Assembly: GCF_016808095.1 (NCBI RefSeq)
Contig: NC_068970.1
Location: forward strand, 38,040,630 to 38,104,629
DNA from: Vigna angularis
Lineage: Eukaryota > Streptophyta > Magnoliopsida > Fabales > Fabaceae
Direction of reading: 5' to 3'
DNA length: 64,000 nucleotides
The translations under genes were made by a program, and so were the position numbers. Position 1 is the stretch's first letter. The number at the start of each line of letters is the position of its first letter. Below are positions 50,584 through 60,976 of this stretch, piece after piece. The notes under the pieces were generated by a model. It was not told the origin of the DNA, did no database searches, and saw only the letters and a program-made list of their open reading frames with translations.

Positions 50584-52049
50584 ACATCTGATCTAGGTCG
50601 GACGTAGATTCAGAAGACATAAATTTACGTTGTTAAAATAATAGACATAAATTTACTTATCGTAACATTTATGTTAGGTAGCATTCATGGTGTCTGGTTA
50701 AAAAGAAGAAAAGGTAGCAAAACAAACACCAAAGAAGTGTTCGCAGTGGTTGTCGGCATTTTGTTTGTATTGCTGCAAAAATGAAAGAGGCTTGAGATTA
50801 CATAAGGGATTTACATATGACCCCTCTAGGTTAGACATTGACAAATTATTTACAAAAATATCACCGTGCATTTTTTCATCTCATATTTTCTTGTTAGACA
50901 AAATTTGGATGACGTCATAAGCTAATTTTGTGTTAATGGATCAAATTTGTGTTCTCTTTTAGATAAGGACTCCTTCTTTAAAATGGTCAAATCCATATGC
51001 TCTTTTTCGATTGAGAACTTCTATTTAATAATGGTCACTGAATCTTATGGAATAGAGACCCTTTTTGCATGAATGGTCGAATTCGAATTTTCAAAATAAA
51101 AAAAAAGTTTTCTTTTTGGGATCAGGATCTTCAACTTGGTATATTGATTACCGAATGTTACCGGCTAGAGACTTTCTCCTTAGGAATGGTTGAATACGTA
51201 AATAAAAAAGAAACTATATTCTTTTAAAATTTTAAAAAAATTTCAAATAAAGATCCTTTATGTTTAGATAAAGATGATTTACAAATTAATAGTCGAACTT
51301 ACATATTTAGAATTTAAGAAAAAATATAAAAAAAAGTTCAAAATTTTAAATTTTTCAAAATTCAAAAAGTTTTCAAAATCTAAAAAAAATTATATTGCAT
51401 CAACATCAAGACCTTCTCCTTAGGAATGATCATTGATTTCCATTCAAAAGTTAAAAGTTTTTGTCCTAGGATCTTTTTCACATGAACCAATTCAAATGGA
51501 AAGGAAGGTCAGTTTGGGCAAGTATCCCCTTTTAATGGAGGATCCCGTAGGAGATCAACTTGTTGCCAATCTTGAGAAAGAACGTGAACCCTCAACCTTT
51601 TTTGAAGAGAGCGTGAATCAACAGTTTGTGATTCCCGAACTGGAACCTATGCTTATCGATAAGAACACTAGGCGAGGAGAGCTGGCTCTTCGATTGAGGT
51701 CGAAGTGGTAGGGGATAGCTTATAACGAGAGAATCCTCAACTCCTTCATCTAGGCAGAGTCAACTGCCATAGAAAGGCATATCGAGGTTACACTTATGGT
51801 AGGCTAATACCATAAGACATCTTATTTGGGGCTTTCTTTTCTATCTGGATGGGCGTGTTGACTTTCATACTTCTCTTTTGGATAAGACTCTCTTGTTGAA
51901 TATGGTCAGATATGTTATTCTTTTATAATCATGACCCTCATCATGGTTTTGGTCCAATATTTTCTTACTGTTTATTTCTTTGTTTTTTTTTAAACTTTAA
52001 CTCAATGTTTCTATTTTACTTATTTTTGTGTGTTGAACCTCCCTATAAA
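50584..52049. repeat. Repetitive non-coding DNA right of the MULE
   Basis: Carries the same 'aatggtca' word family as 43829-45125 (e.g. near 50980, 51030, 51074, 51187, 51425). The 92-codon frame 51433-51711 (GKYPLLMEDPVGDQLVANLE...) is not recognised and may be a relic of a retroelement. No gene is supported. Confidence 0.4.
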
Positions 52050-52444
52050 TGGTATCAGAGCCCATGGTTTAGGTTTGGTGACCGGGCTCAGACGAGTACG
52101 TCCCTCCATGATAAGGTGAAGCCCTGACACATGGCTAGTGGTAGATAGCCAGATGAATCATGAGAGGTGGAGAGTAAGAGATGCTCAGTGTTGTGTGACC
52201 ATGGATCGTGAAAGAGGGCAAAGAGATGTCCTTTGTTTGGGGGGAGGATTGTTAGGTACAAACAAAGTCCTACATCAGATAAAACAAGAGATGAACATGA
52301 GTTTATAAACACATAAGATAACTCCATTGGTAAGAGACCTTTTGAAATGGTACCAAAAGCAAATCAGTAAGGGTTTGACCCAAAGCGGACAATATCTTAA
52401 TTACTAGTGTAGAGATATATGTGTATGTTGAACCTTCCTAAAAA
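52050..52444 (+). mobile_element. TRIM-like retrotransposon (second family), 5'-truncated
   Basis: Primer-binding site tggtatcagagcc at 52050-52062, then a ~190-bp non-coding internal region, a polypurine tract tttggggggagga at 52236-52248, then a ~195-bp LTR starting TGTTAGGTACAAAC at 52250. The LTR's 3' end 'gttgaaccttccta' matches the short LTR tail 'gttgaacctcccta' just before the PBS. The rest of the 5' LTR is missing. Confidence 0.7.
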
Positions 52445-52984
52445 CTTTTACTATAACAATATGGAAATGTTAATTTTTTATACTATCTAATAAAACATAG
52501 ATAAAGAGAGAACGTTGTCAATCGCAAATTTCAATAAAATTGATTTCTTAAAACAAGTTAGAAATATAGGTACTTAAATATTTTGAAAAAAAAATGAAGA
52601 AAAATTGAAAATAAAAAAAATGAAGTATACAAAATCAAAAGAATAAAAAATAAATAATTAAAAAATATCCTTTTGATGAAAAATAAAAATAAAAATAAAA
52701 TAAAATAATTTATTAATAAAAATTATTTAGAAAAACAAAGAAGGAAATAGTGTAGCCCATTCTAATTAAAATGAAGGCTTTCTTTACACGCTTTTTTTTT
52801 CTACAACGGGCCATCAACCCAAATGAAATCAATTTCCACACCTTCACTTTGTTGCTTGCACTCCCACTACCATGTGGGCAAGTAGCCCAGTCTATTTTCA
52901 CCTCATCACTCTTCAGTTTTCTTTTCACACCCTACACAAGTTGCCTAGGTCGACTAAAACCTTATATACTATTCTAAAAATTAC
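52445..52984. other. AT-rich sequence, no gene seen
   Basis: Long A-rich runs at 52580-52735. The short frame 52771-52977 is not recognised. Confidence 0.45.
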
Positions 52985-53368
52985 ACAAAATAAGTCCAAG
53001 GCCCATAAAAATGGCGCTCAGCGGTAAGTGCGACACTTCAGATTGGCGCTCAGCTGCGTTTTCCCCTCAGCGGTTACTACAGGATCAAGAATGCCGCCCA
53101 GCGGTAATTTCCGCTGAGCGGTACTAGCGTCTTCTCTTTTTGTGCACTTTTCACTTTCTTTTCTGATTCCAACTTCTTCCTACTTCACTTCTTTCATCCA
53201 ATTCATCTTAAAACCTGCAAAAACAAGGAAACCAAGCATAAAACTCATCCAACTCTCTTATTTCATGAACATAAACAAAAGCATGCTTCTAAGCTAGTTT
53301 CTAAGTCATAAAGGTTGTCTTTAAGGTCAATTTTAAGTATAAAAATAATAGTTTTTCAACTTTTATCA
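52985..53368 (-). mobile_element. Athila-type LTR fragment (copy D)
   Basis: Minus strand starts TGATAAAAGTTGAAAAAC like copy B and includes the cgctgagcggt motif block, but breaks off at 52985, about 385 bp in. Confidence 0.75.
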
Positions 53369-54529
53369 ATAGTACTAAGAGATCGCAACTATTTATTAGA
53401 GTTTAGAGTCTAGCGAATCATGGATTGTATTGATTCATTCTCTACTAGTGTTAATGTCTCGTATTGATGTTTCAAAAGCTTAAGTTTATTTCATATAACC
53501 TTTTTGGAACCTTCATAAGCAAGAGCCAAGGCATCTTACAACACTTTGGCAAACATCATAGCAAGATGTGCTTTAATTTTGCATTTAATTTATATACATA
53601 TCTCTAGTTCCCTTTCAGTGTGCTTATGGTAGCATATTTCCTTTGTCAACCAACAACAAAGGGATTCCCTTTTCCATAATATCCAGAAGATCTGTGTTCA
53701 CTACTTAAAGATACACAAGAAATTTAAGATTTTGAAGATCATATTTCTCAACTTTAAACATTGGTGGTGATTTATAGCTTGATTGTTGCCTTCCATTAAG
53801 TTTGTAGGATCAAACTTCTCCTTGTAAGGAACTTCCTTAAAGGCATCTTTGGTACCACTTGTTCTGGTACCACTTGTTGATGTAGAGGGCTCTAATTATA
53901 GGGGATTAAATAAAGCCTAAACTATTTTTGTAATGAATTATATAAATAAATAACAACAAACAAATCAAGCATAAAATAAGATTTTATACCTAAGTTTGTA
54001 ATCCATAGTTTCGGGTAGTGATCAAGAATCTGATTCTAAAGTCTCCAAAGTGAGCTTGACTTACCAAGATGTCTTCTTGAAAGAAGAAATAGAGTTTAGC
54101 AAACCAAGATTGAAGTGAGAAGTTCAATTCTGATTCATAACCTATCATTTGTTCTAAAAGTTTAACAATTAGTTTCTGTCTTATGTGTTACCAATATGTT
54201 TTTATTCAATTGTTATGATATCTAGCTTTTCTTGTTGTTATTCATCACACATTTAAATTCTAGTTCATTTCCCCATTTGCATTATAAACTTTTTTTCAAA
54301 GATTATATATGCTTTTCTAAACCTTAACATGCACCATTTCCACATATTCTATCCCAAGTCAATTCCCTACTTCATTAAGGGGGGATGGGGATTTTGGTGT
54401 TTGTTGGCATAAATTGCGACTAAATAGGCTATCAACAATGAGGCGGAGTTTTCTACGCCGAGTTCATGTTATCAAGGGTTTCCTTCTCCTTTTCCTTGCC
54501 AGGCATTCCTTCCGTCTCAACCCTCCTAC
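53369..54529. other. Retroelement-like non-coding DNA
   Basis: No coding frame. 53860-53880 has a short tandem 'ggtaccacttgtt' duplication. No boundary was defined. Confidence 0.35.
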
Positions 54530-54930
54530 AAAGACTCCAAGGATATTTCAAACACTTAAAACCTTTAACCTCCAAAGTATTTGTCCTCCTTCTGAGTACT
54601 TGTTCTCCTCAAGTTGGGTAAGGATTGTGCTTATAGAACTCTAACGTCCAAGCTAACTTAGTGCACTAGTAAGCTATAAATGTAGTAATTAATAAACTTA
54701 ATTATCATACCTCATAAAATGTGTTGTTTATATTACTGTTCATGGGCCTTTACCTAAATGGGTAAAGACTCATTGGCCCAATACATACTAGCTTTTGAAT
54801 TATCGCAGTTAACCATGAACCATTGATATTATGTGGCTTATGTGTATCGTGCTGGCTGAGTAGGAATGAGCTGAGTACATGTCGATTTAATAGTCCAACA
54901 TGTATTTAACCAAAAAATAATCAAATCTAG
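54530..54930 (+). repeat. Dispersed repeat family, copy 2
   Basis: Diverged relative of 25960-26410, sharing the same order of blocks ('aaagactcc', 'gtaattaat', 'gaattatcgcagttaaccatg', 'gtgctggctgagtaggaatg', 'acatgtattt'). Confidence 0.6.
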
Positions 54931-55483
54931 TATGGTTAGAGTTGTCAAATTAACCCATTTGATAGGTCCTGACTCTAACCAATGTGGGTTGGGGCCAAAA
55001 AGCCCACAGGACAAAAATAATCTTATTAAAAAAGTCCATAGAGCCAAATATCCATAAAGCCCTATGAGCTAGGGCTAACCCATGGACCTTTCTTTGTTAT
55101 TAAAATTCAATAAGAAAAGAAATCTAGAAGTTTAATTTCTACATAGGTAGAGGGAATGAAAACTTCATTGTTTCATATCCATGGGAAACTTATAAGCTTA
55201 AACTATACCAAAATAGTAAGAACAACAAATAAAAAGTAAACATCACCAGATAACAAGTAATAGGTATATAAAAGCATTTTATTTAGTAACAACTAATCCA
55301 CACCAACAGTCCTAAACACATCATTAACATTTCTGAATATGCCAATTTTTGTATATGCTGCTATCCTATTTCATGTCAAAACTGCTGATAAATTTTTACT
55401 TGTTATATACATCAAATAGCAATTTCTATTGATCTTTACTCAGCCCAAAGAACCACTTCCTCAAAATTTCTTCACTATTAAAA
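54931..55483. other. Unassigned sequence
   Basis: 54955-55090 contains 'gggttggggcc', 'gggctaaccc' and related words reminiscent of hAT-type non-autonomous elements, but no TIR/TSD pair could be set. Confidence 0.3.
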
Positions 55484-55553
55484 ACCAGTGAATCTGGTCA
55501 TCTGCCATTAGAAGATAGGTATCCCAGCGATATGCCCACTTCACATCACTTGC
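55484..55553 (-). pseudogene. TM9SF (EMP70) exon fragment
   Basis: After an acceptor-like TTGTAG| the minus strand reads [19 protein letters not shown] then QIHWF. This is the conserved segment of transmembrane-9 superfamily proteins just before their first transmembrane helix. Similarity ends at once; the next residues and a stop do not belong to the family. Only one exon piece is present. Confidence 0.7.
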
Positions 55554-55756
55554 CTACAAGGTAAAAAATTCTATCAAGGAAGATAAAACCATAACAAAAT
55601 TTATATTAAAAACTTAAACCATAATCAGATTGACAATTTTCAAGCTGTTACTTAGAATAGAAGTAAAGCATGTGAGTCTTATTCCGAACCCAGATAATAA
55701 GAAGCTATTAGCTTCTAATTCTGTATTTTAGAACATAAGATAGAGAAATTTCTTGC

Positions 55757-56323
55757 CGTGAATATGATGGATCAGCTAGGATCTCTGTGGCAACTTCTAT
55801 TACGATCTCCTCCCATACAACTGAAATTGGTTGTTCTTCTGAAAATGAATAGTTGTCCATCGCAGTACCCGATTTAGTCTATGGAGACAATTTTCTAGGA
55901 ATGTTAAAGTAAACGCTTCCAGACAGAAGCTCTTACTTGTGTGCTTTACATGCTTCTAGAGCCATGATTGCTTTTCTGAGGTTCTGATTAGATTTTGTAG
56001 CAATCTTCGCAGCAAAGTTCATGGACAGATCAAATTTCTCATTCTTTTCTATCTGCATAAGAACCTCAACAACCTGTATAGTTGAAGGTTCATGAGTGTT
56101 AATTAATTATGTTTTTGTTGACATATTCCAAAATTTATTCTTAGTTCGTGAGTTTGAGGAGCATCAACTTGTACAGTTTTGAACCGATTTTTCACAACTT
56201 CAATAATGTCTGCATCATCTTCACAACAGAGTACTAATTTGCATATATCAGAATAGTGGTCTATTATCCATTTGATAATGTGCTGAATGTTATCAAACCT
56301 TTTTTCTGATTCTCTCACTATTT
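55757..56323 (-). pseudogene. RFC3-like (replication factor C subunit) exon fragments
   Basis: Three collinear exon-like blocks. 56323-56145 ends HIIKWIIDHYSDICKLVLCC, EDDADIIEVVKNRF, VQVDAPQTHE. 56073-55938 reads [45 protein letters not shown]. 55853-55757 reads YSFSEEQPISVVWEEIVIEV, ATEILADPS. They match the central and C-terminal part of plant replication factor C subunit 3, the clamp loader. The donor after THE reads CTAAGAAT where GTAAGAAT is expected, and the acceptor before YSFSE reads GGACAA where AG is expected, so splicing is broken. The N-terminal ATPase part is absent. It is a relic of a captured or decayed copy. Confidence 0.72.
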
Positions 56324-56373
56324 CTGATTAAAAAGATTAGATTGTGAAGGACTGAATTATTTGTTGAGCAAAC

Positions 56374-56472
56374 CTGTGTTGTATGTCCTTTCTTCTTCTT
56401 GAGTCTAGAGAGGTCAACTCCATTGAAATTCATGTTACGGACAAAGAACTCTCCTTGGTCATCATCTCCACA
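56374..56472 (-). pseudogene. Unrecognised exon-like segment
   Basis: The minus strand reads DDDQGEFFVRNMNFNGVDLS then RLKKKKGHTTQV in one frame, ending at a CAG|GTTTGC donor-like site. I do not recognise the family. It sits between the RFC3-like and BED-finger fragments, in the same orientation. Confidence 0.3.
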
Positions 56473-56639
56473 AGCTTAGTGAGTCTGTATATACATAATC
56501 CAAGAATAATTCAACCAATGGAAGGACACAATACTTGAAAATCCATGTCCCTTAGGAAATTGATATAAAATTGCAAAAATTGATATATAATTGAACATGA
56601 AGAAGTATCATTGTTCGTGACTTTCAACATCTCCAAAAA

Positions 56640-56860
56640 GTTTAGATTCATCAATAATTCCCTCATGGCCAAAAATACTTACATGCAGCCTTTTCAATGC
56701 CATCCTCATCTTTTCCTATTTTTGTGAAAAAAATTCCAAACATTTGAGATTTCTTTTTTATTGGTGGTAGCACTCTCAGATGGACCAAGAGTTTCATATG
56801 CAAGATCATCAACCAAAATCAAAGGGTTACTCCTAAGGTGGTCTATATTTAAAAGCTATT
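56640..56860 (-). pseudogene. BED-type zinc-finger fragment, frameshifted
   Basis: The minus strand reads ESATTNKKEISNVWNFF, then in the next frame FTKIGKDEDGIEKAAC. This is the start of a BED zinc finger as in hAT transposases and ZBED proteins. The frame changes at a poly-T run. Only the N-terminal part remains. Confidence 0.55.
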
Positions 56861-57528
56861 GCACACAACTGCATAGATAAATGACCAATATTTTAATAGG
56901 TCTTTCTTCTATAGAACTTTGTGAAACATTAATGTAAGTCCTATAAAACTAAGAATATTTTTTTAGCATTCATTCTAAAATGAATGGCTAGTTTTAATAG
57001 GTCTGTTTGTGAAACACTAATTTACAAGTCTTCAATCTATAGGATGTCGTTGAAAATGCGTACAAAGGTTCCAACCCTATCCGACAATATAAAGGTTATC
57101 AAGATTTACAAAAGGAACTACAAAAAAAAATTACAGAGCAACCTTGCTCGTTCCATTGTCATCCATTATGTTGACAAAAATAATGATGCTGAAACACTGA
57201 TCAATAAAATTTGGGAGTTTTTAAAGAAAAGGTGCGAAGGAAATTAAGATAAAAGATGAAAGGGGTGCAAGCGCAGATAATTTCGGGAATTTAGAACAAT
57301 AAAGGAATCAGATATAATACTTTCACAAACTTCTTTTGCATAATCAACAATGCAAGGCTTTTTGTTACTAAAATTTTCAAATGATAGAATTGCTCAAAAC
57401 AATGTCACAATGCCAGTTTTATTTCTTTTCTTAATAAAATCATTACTAAAGGACATTTTGAAATCATAGTGCATAACGGGGTGCTGCAGGATACAAGATA
57501 TAATAAAAGGACCTAATGAAAGCAGAAA
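56861..57528. other. Non-coding, no gene seen
   Basis: The plus frame 56984-57247 (87 codons) shows no family resemblance. The Copia TSD begins at 57529. Confidence 0.45.
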
Positions 57529-57533
57529 TTGTT

Positions 57534-57723
57534 ACTTAAGATTGAAACTGTAAAATAATTCTAGAAGGCTTGATTGATCCCTCTCACAATCTTTTATTTA
57601 TAAGAATAAATTGATACACAAGTACATGATAAATAGGGTAGTCTTAGACACAATATAATCATGATAAATAGGGTAACCCTTGACACACTATAATGATGAT
57701 AAAATAGGATAAATATCCTAACA
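57534..57723 (-). repeat. Copia 3' LTR (190 bp)
   Basis: Minus strand TGTTAGGATATTTATCC ... CTTAAGT. It contains two units of a 35-bp repeat (atgataaatagggtaaccct...), whereas the 5' LTR has three. Confidence 0.92.
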
Positions 57724-57730
57724 CTCCCCC

Positions 57731-58492
57731 TCAAGCTGGAGCATACAAATTATATGTACCAAGCTTGTAACAAATAAACTCAATCCGAGGACCCCTTAAT
57801 GACTTGCTCAATACATCTGCGAGTTGATCGTTTGACCCAATAAACTCAGTACATATTTCTTTGGTCAACAACTTTTCACGAACAAAATGACAATCAATTT
57901 CTATATGTTTAGTCCTCTCGTGAAACACTGGATTTGATGCAATGTGGAGAGCAGCTTGATTGTCGCAATACATCTTCATAGTATGGATGTCACAAAATTT
58001 AACCTCTTGAATGAATTGTTTCACCCATATAAGTTCACATGTTAGTGATGCCATTGCCCTATACTCGGCTTCCGCGGTTGATCGAGCTACTACATTCTGT
58101 TTCTTACTTTTCCATGAAATAATGTTTCCTCCCAGAAAAACACAATATCTTGTAGTAGACCGTCTATCAATAGGTGAACCTCCCCAATCTGCATCACAAT
58201 ACCCAGAGACCTGAATGCTTCCTTTATCTTCATATAACAATCCTTGCCCGGGAGCCTTCTTTACATACCTTAGAATGCGAATGAGAGCATTCCAATGGTC
58301 AACACATGGAGCCTGCATGAATTGACTAACCACTCCAACTGCAAAGGATAGATCTGGCCTTGTAATAGTGAGATAAATCAGTTTTCCAACCAACCTCCTA
58401 TACCTCTCTGGATCAGAGAATAATTCACCTTCTTCTGTCCTTAATTTCTGGTTTGGGTCCATGGGACTGTCTACCGGTCTACAATCAATCAT
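57731..58492 (-). pseudogene. Copia pol C-terminus: RNase H domain
   Basis: 253 codons beginning MIDCRPVDSPMDPNQKL. They include the conserved RRLVGKLIYLTITRPDLSF connection region and RNase H motifs: GYCDADWGGSPIDRRSTTRY, SWKSKKQNVVARSTAEAEYR, HIEIDCHFVREKL and QLADVLSKSL. The catalytic acidic residues (CDADW, STAEAEY, YCDNQAA, IDCHFVREK) are visible. It continues the upstream gag-pol frame but is separated from it by a TAA at about 58499. Confidence 0.9.
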
Positions 58493-58501
58493 GCCTGTTT
58501 C

Positions 58502-60424
58502 TTATAATATATCAAGAGCATACTTCCTTTGGGAGATTACAACTCCATCTTTTGATTGCGCTACTTCCATGTGGACAGGAATATGGGCACCAAGCAAAAG
58601 GGTACGAGCAGTTTCAACCAAGTGTCTATTTTTTCGTTCTGCTATACCATTTTGTTGTGGTGTATGAGGACAAGTAGACTGATGTAAGATACCATGGAAA
58701 CTCAAGATGGCAGAAAAGGAGGATGAGAAATACTCTTTTGCATTATCACTTCTTAATATTTTGATTACTTGACAAAATTGATTCTTGATTTCATTCAAAA
58801 AGGATGTAAAGATAGCTAACAATTCAGAACGATTTTTCATAAGATAAACCCAAGTACATCTTGAATATTCATCAATAAAGGTAACAAAATATCTAAAACC
58901 AAAGGAGGAGATACGATTAGGTCCCCATATATCAGAATGGATGATGGAAAAACTAGAATTACATATTGATTGAGACGTTTTAGGAAAGGAAGATCTAACA
59001 TATTTTCCTAATTGACATGACTCACATTCTAAGGTTTGAAGACCACTCAATTCAGGACACATCTTTTTTAATTTGGACAAATGAGGATGGCCAAGTCGAT
59101 CATGTAGCACTTTAGGATTAGGAGCAGCAACACAGGACACCCTTGGACGAGATCCAAAATGGTATAATCCTCCACCTTCATATCCTTCTCCAATCTGTCT
59201 CCCCGAACCACGCTCCTGTATAACAAAAGATTTATGATCAAAGGTTATTGAACAATTTAACATTTTAGTCAATTGGCTTAAGGAAATTAAATTAAAAGGA
59301 CAATTAGGGACAAAAAGGACTGAGTTGAGATTGAGGGAGGGAGATAAAGAAACATGATCGACTCCTTTGAAAGAAGTTTTAGATCCATTTGCAAGGGTTA
59401 TGAAATGAGGTTTTTCTCGAAAGGAAATAGATGAGAACAAAGAGGTATTACCATAAATGTGATCAGAAGCACCTGAGTCAATTACCCATGAATTTTGACC
59501 TTCCATTGATTGAGAAACGCAGGTTGTTGATGTATTGGGAGATTGAGATGGTTGTGCCAAACTGTTAGACTTTAACCTTAAATACTCTTGATATTCATCC
59601 TCAGAAAACATAGAAGTGGAAGTTTCAGTCTTCGAAATATTGGCGGTTTTGGAAGGGAAACCATGTAAGGAGTAGCAATTCTCTTGAGTATGACCCATCC
59701 TTTTACAGTATGTGCATTGAGGACGTCCCCAACCTCCTCGTCCTCCTCCTCTAGCGCCACGTCCTCCTCTTCCTCGTGTGGCAACCATGACAGATGGTTC
59801 CACTAGTTCATGCGCTTCTTGAGTTTGAGGTACCGGGACACGCAGAAGGCGAGTGGTCAATGTTTCCATAGAGGGGACCTCATGACTAGTTAGAAGTTGA
59901 TCTCTGAGATGATCAAAATCGGGATGTAGGGCACGAAGGATCAACACCATGTAAAATTTGTCTAGTTTCTTTTTTATATCCTCTAATGGATATACTTCCA
60001 AAAACATCCTAAGTTCTTCGACAGCAGATTGGGCTTCAGCCATGAAGGACACCATATCATGGTCTGCCATTTTAAGAGATGCAAGCTTGTTCGTAGTGTC
60101 ATAGAGACCTTGAATATCCTTGGCATAAATGTTTTGGGCTTTCTTCCAAAAGGAGTGACAAGTTTTGAAAGTCCTCAAAGATACAAGAAGTTTGGGTTCC
60201 ACTGATTGCCATAACAGGGCACACAACTGGAAATCTACTTGTTTCCACTGATCAACTTTTTCAGTAGGCACATGGCTTCCATCTCGCTCAAGGTGGTCAT
60301 AATGCCCTTGGCCAAGGAACCACATTTCAACGGCAGCAGACCATGACAGATAATTTTTTCCATTTAGCTTCTCGGAGGTAATTGATGGACTTCCAGAGAA
60401 GGAAAGAGTACTGCCAGACGTCAT
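58502..60424 (-). pseudogene. Copia gag-protease-integrase with RT deleted
   Basis: 640 codons starting MTSGSTLSFSGSPSITSEKL. Gag fold (~15-200, NGKNYLSWSAAVEMWF), Gly/Arg-rich stretch, CCHC knuckle CTYCKRMGHTQENC (~240), aspartic protease WVIDSGASDHIYG (~315), integrase HHCC finger (HDRLGHPHLSKL, CESCQLGK) and integrase core with IIHSDIWGP, RSDNAKEY and QQNGIAERKNRHL are all recognisable. After LLLGAHIPVHM it jumps in frame to EVAQSKDGVVISQRKYAL, sequence that lies just before the RNase H region in full-length relatives. The rest of integrase and the reverse transcriptase, including its YVDD active site, are absent. It ends at TAA about 10 codons before the RNase H ORF. Confidence 0.92.
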
Positions 60425-60499
60425 TTCTGAAGAAGATGAATAGTACTAGCGAGGAACAAGAAAACCTTAAGGGTTTAGACGAAGCAAACTGTGACAGTG

Positions 60500-60685
60500 A
60501 TGGACGACGGTGGCCGGCAACGACGGGCGATGACCGGCGGCGACGGTGGCCGAACGGTGGCCAGACGGTGGCCGGCGACAGACGACGGTGGCCGGCGACA
60601 GACAACGGTGGCCGGCGACGGACGGCGGTGGCCGACAGTGGACGGTGGCCGGCGGCGGACGGTGGCGTGCGACGAAGAACTGTGG
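60500..60685 (+). repeat. GC-rich cggtggccggcgaca minisatellite in the Copia leader
   Basis: Repeated (c)ggtggccggcgac(a/g)gac units, irregular in length, between the PBS and the gag start. Strikingly GC-rich against the AT-rich surroundings. Confidence 0.88.
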
Positions 60686-60734
60686 CGCCGGACAGATATA
60701 TATTACGAGACAGAAACCAGAGCGGGATCGACCC

Positions 60735-60746
60735 GCTCTGATACCA
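60735..60746 (-). promoter_or_regulatory. Copia primer-binding site (tRNA-Met)
   Basis: Minus strand tggtatcagagc directly after the 5' LTR. Confidence 0.92.
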
Positions 60747-60971
60747 ACTTAAGATTGAAACTGTAAAATAATTCTAAAGGGCTTGATTGATCCCTCTCAC
60801 AATCTTCTATTTATAAGAATAAATTGATACACAAGTACATGATAAATAGGGTAACCCTAGACACAATATAATCATGATAAATAGGGTAATCCTAGACACA
60901 ATATAATCATGATAAATAGGGTAACCCTTGACACACTATAATGATGATAAAATAGGATAAATATCCTAACA
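60747..60971 (-). repeat. Copia 5' LTR (225 bp)
   Basis: Matches the 3' LTR except for one additional 35-bp unit and a few substitutions. Confidence 0.92.
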
Positions 60972-60976
60972 TTGTT

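Larger units (their letters stand above)
57534..60971 (-). mobile_element. Copia retrotransposon lacking reverse transcriptase
   Basis: LTRs at 57534-57723 (3') and 60747-60971 (5') are flanked by the perfect 5-bp TSD ttgtt (57529-57533 and 60972-60976). The PBS tggtatcagagc (60735-60746, minus) adjoins the 5' LTR, and a G-rich polypurine tract (gaggggga, about 57726-57733) adjoins the 3' LTR. One gag-pol frame runs from 60424 to 57731 with a single internal TAA. The C-terminal part of integrase and nearly all of reverse transcriptase are missing in frame, so the copy cannot replicate by itself. Length 3438 bp. Confidence 0.93.

Noticed and set aside
51433..51711. 92-codon ORF as a host gene
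   Set aside because: No recognised domain, no splice-consistent extension, and it is embedded in repeat DNA.
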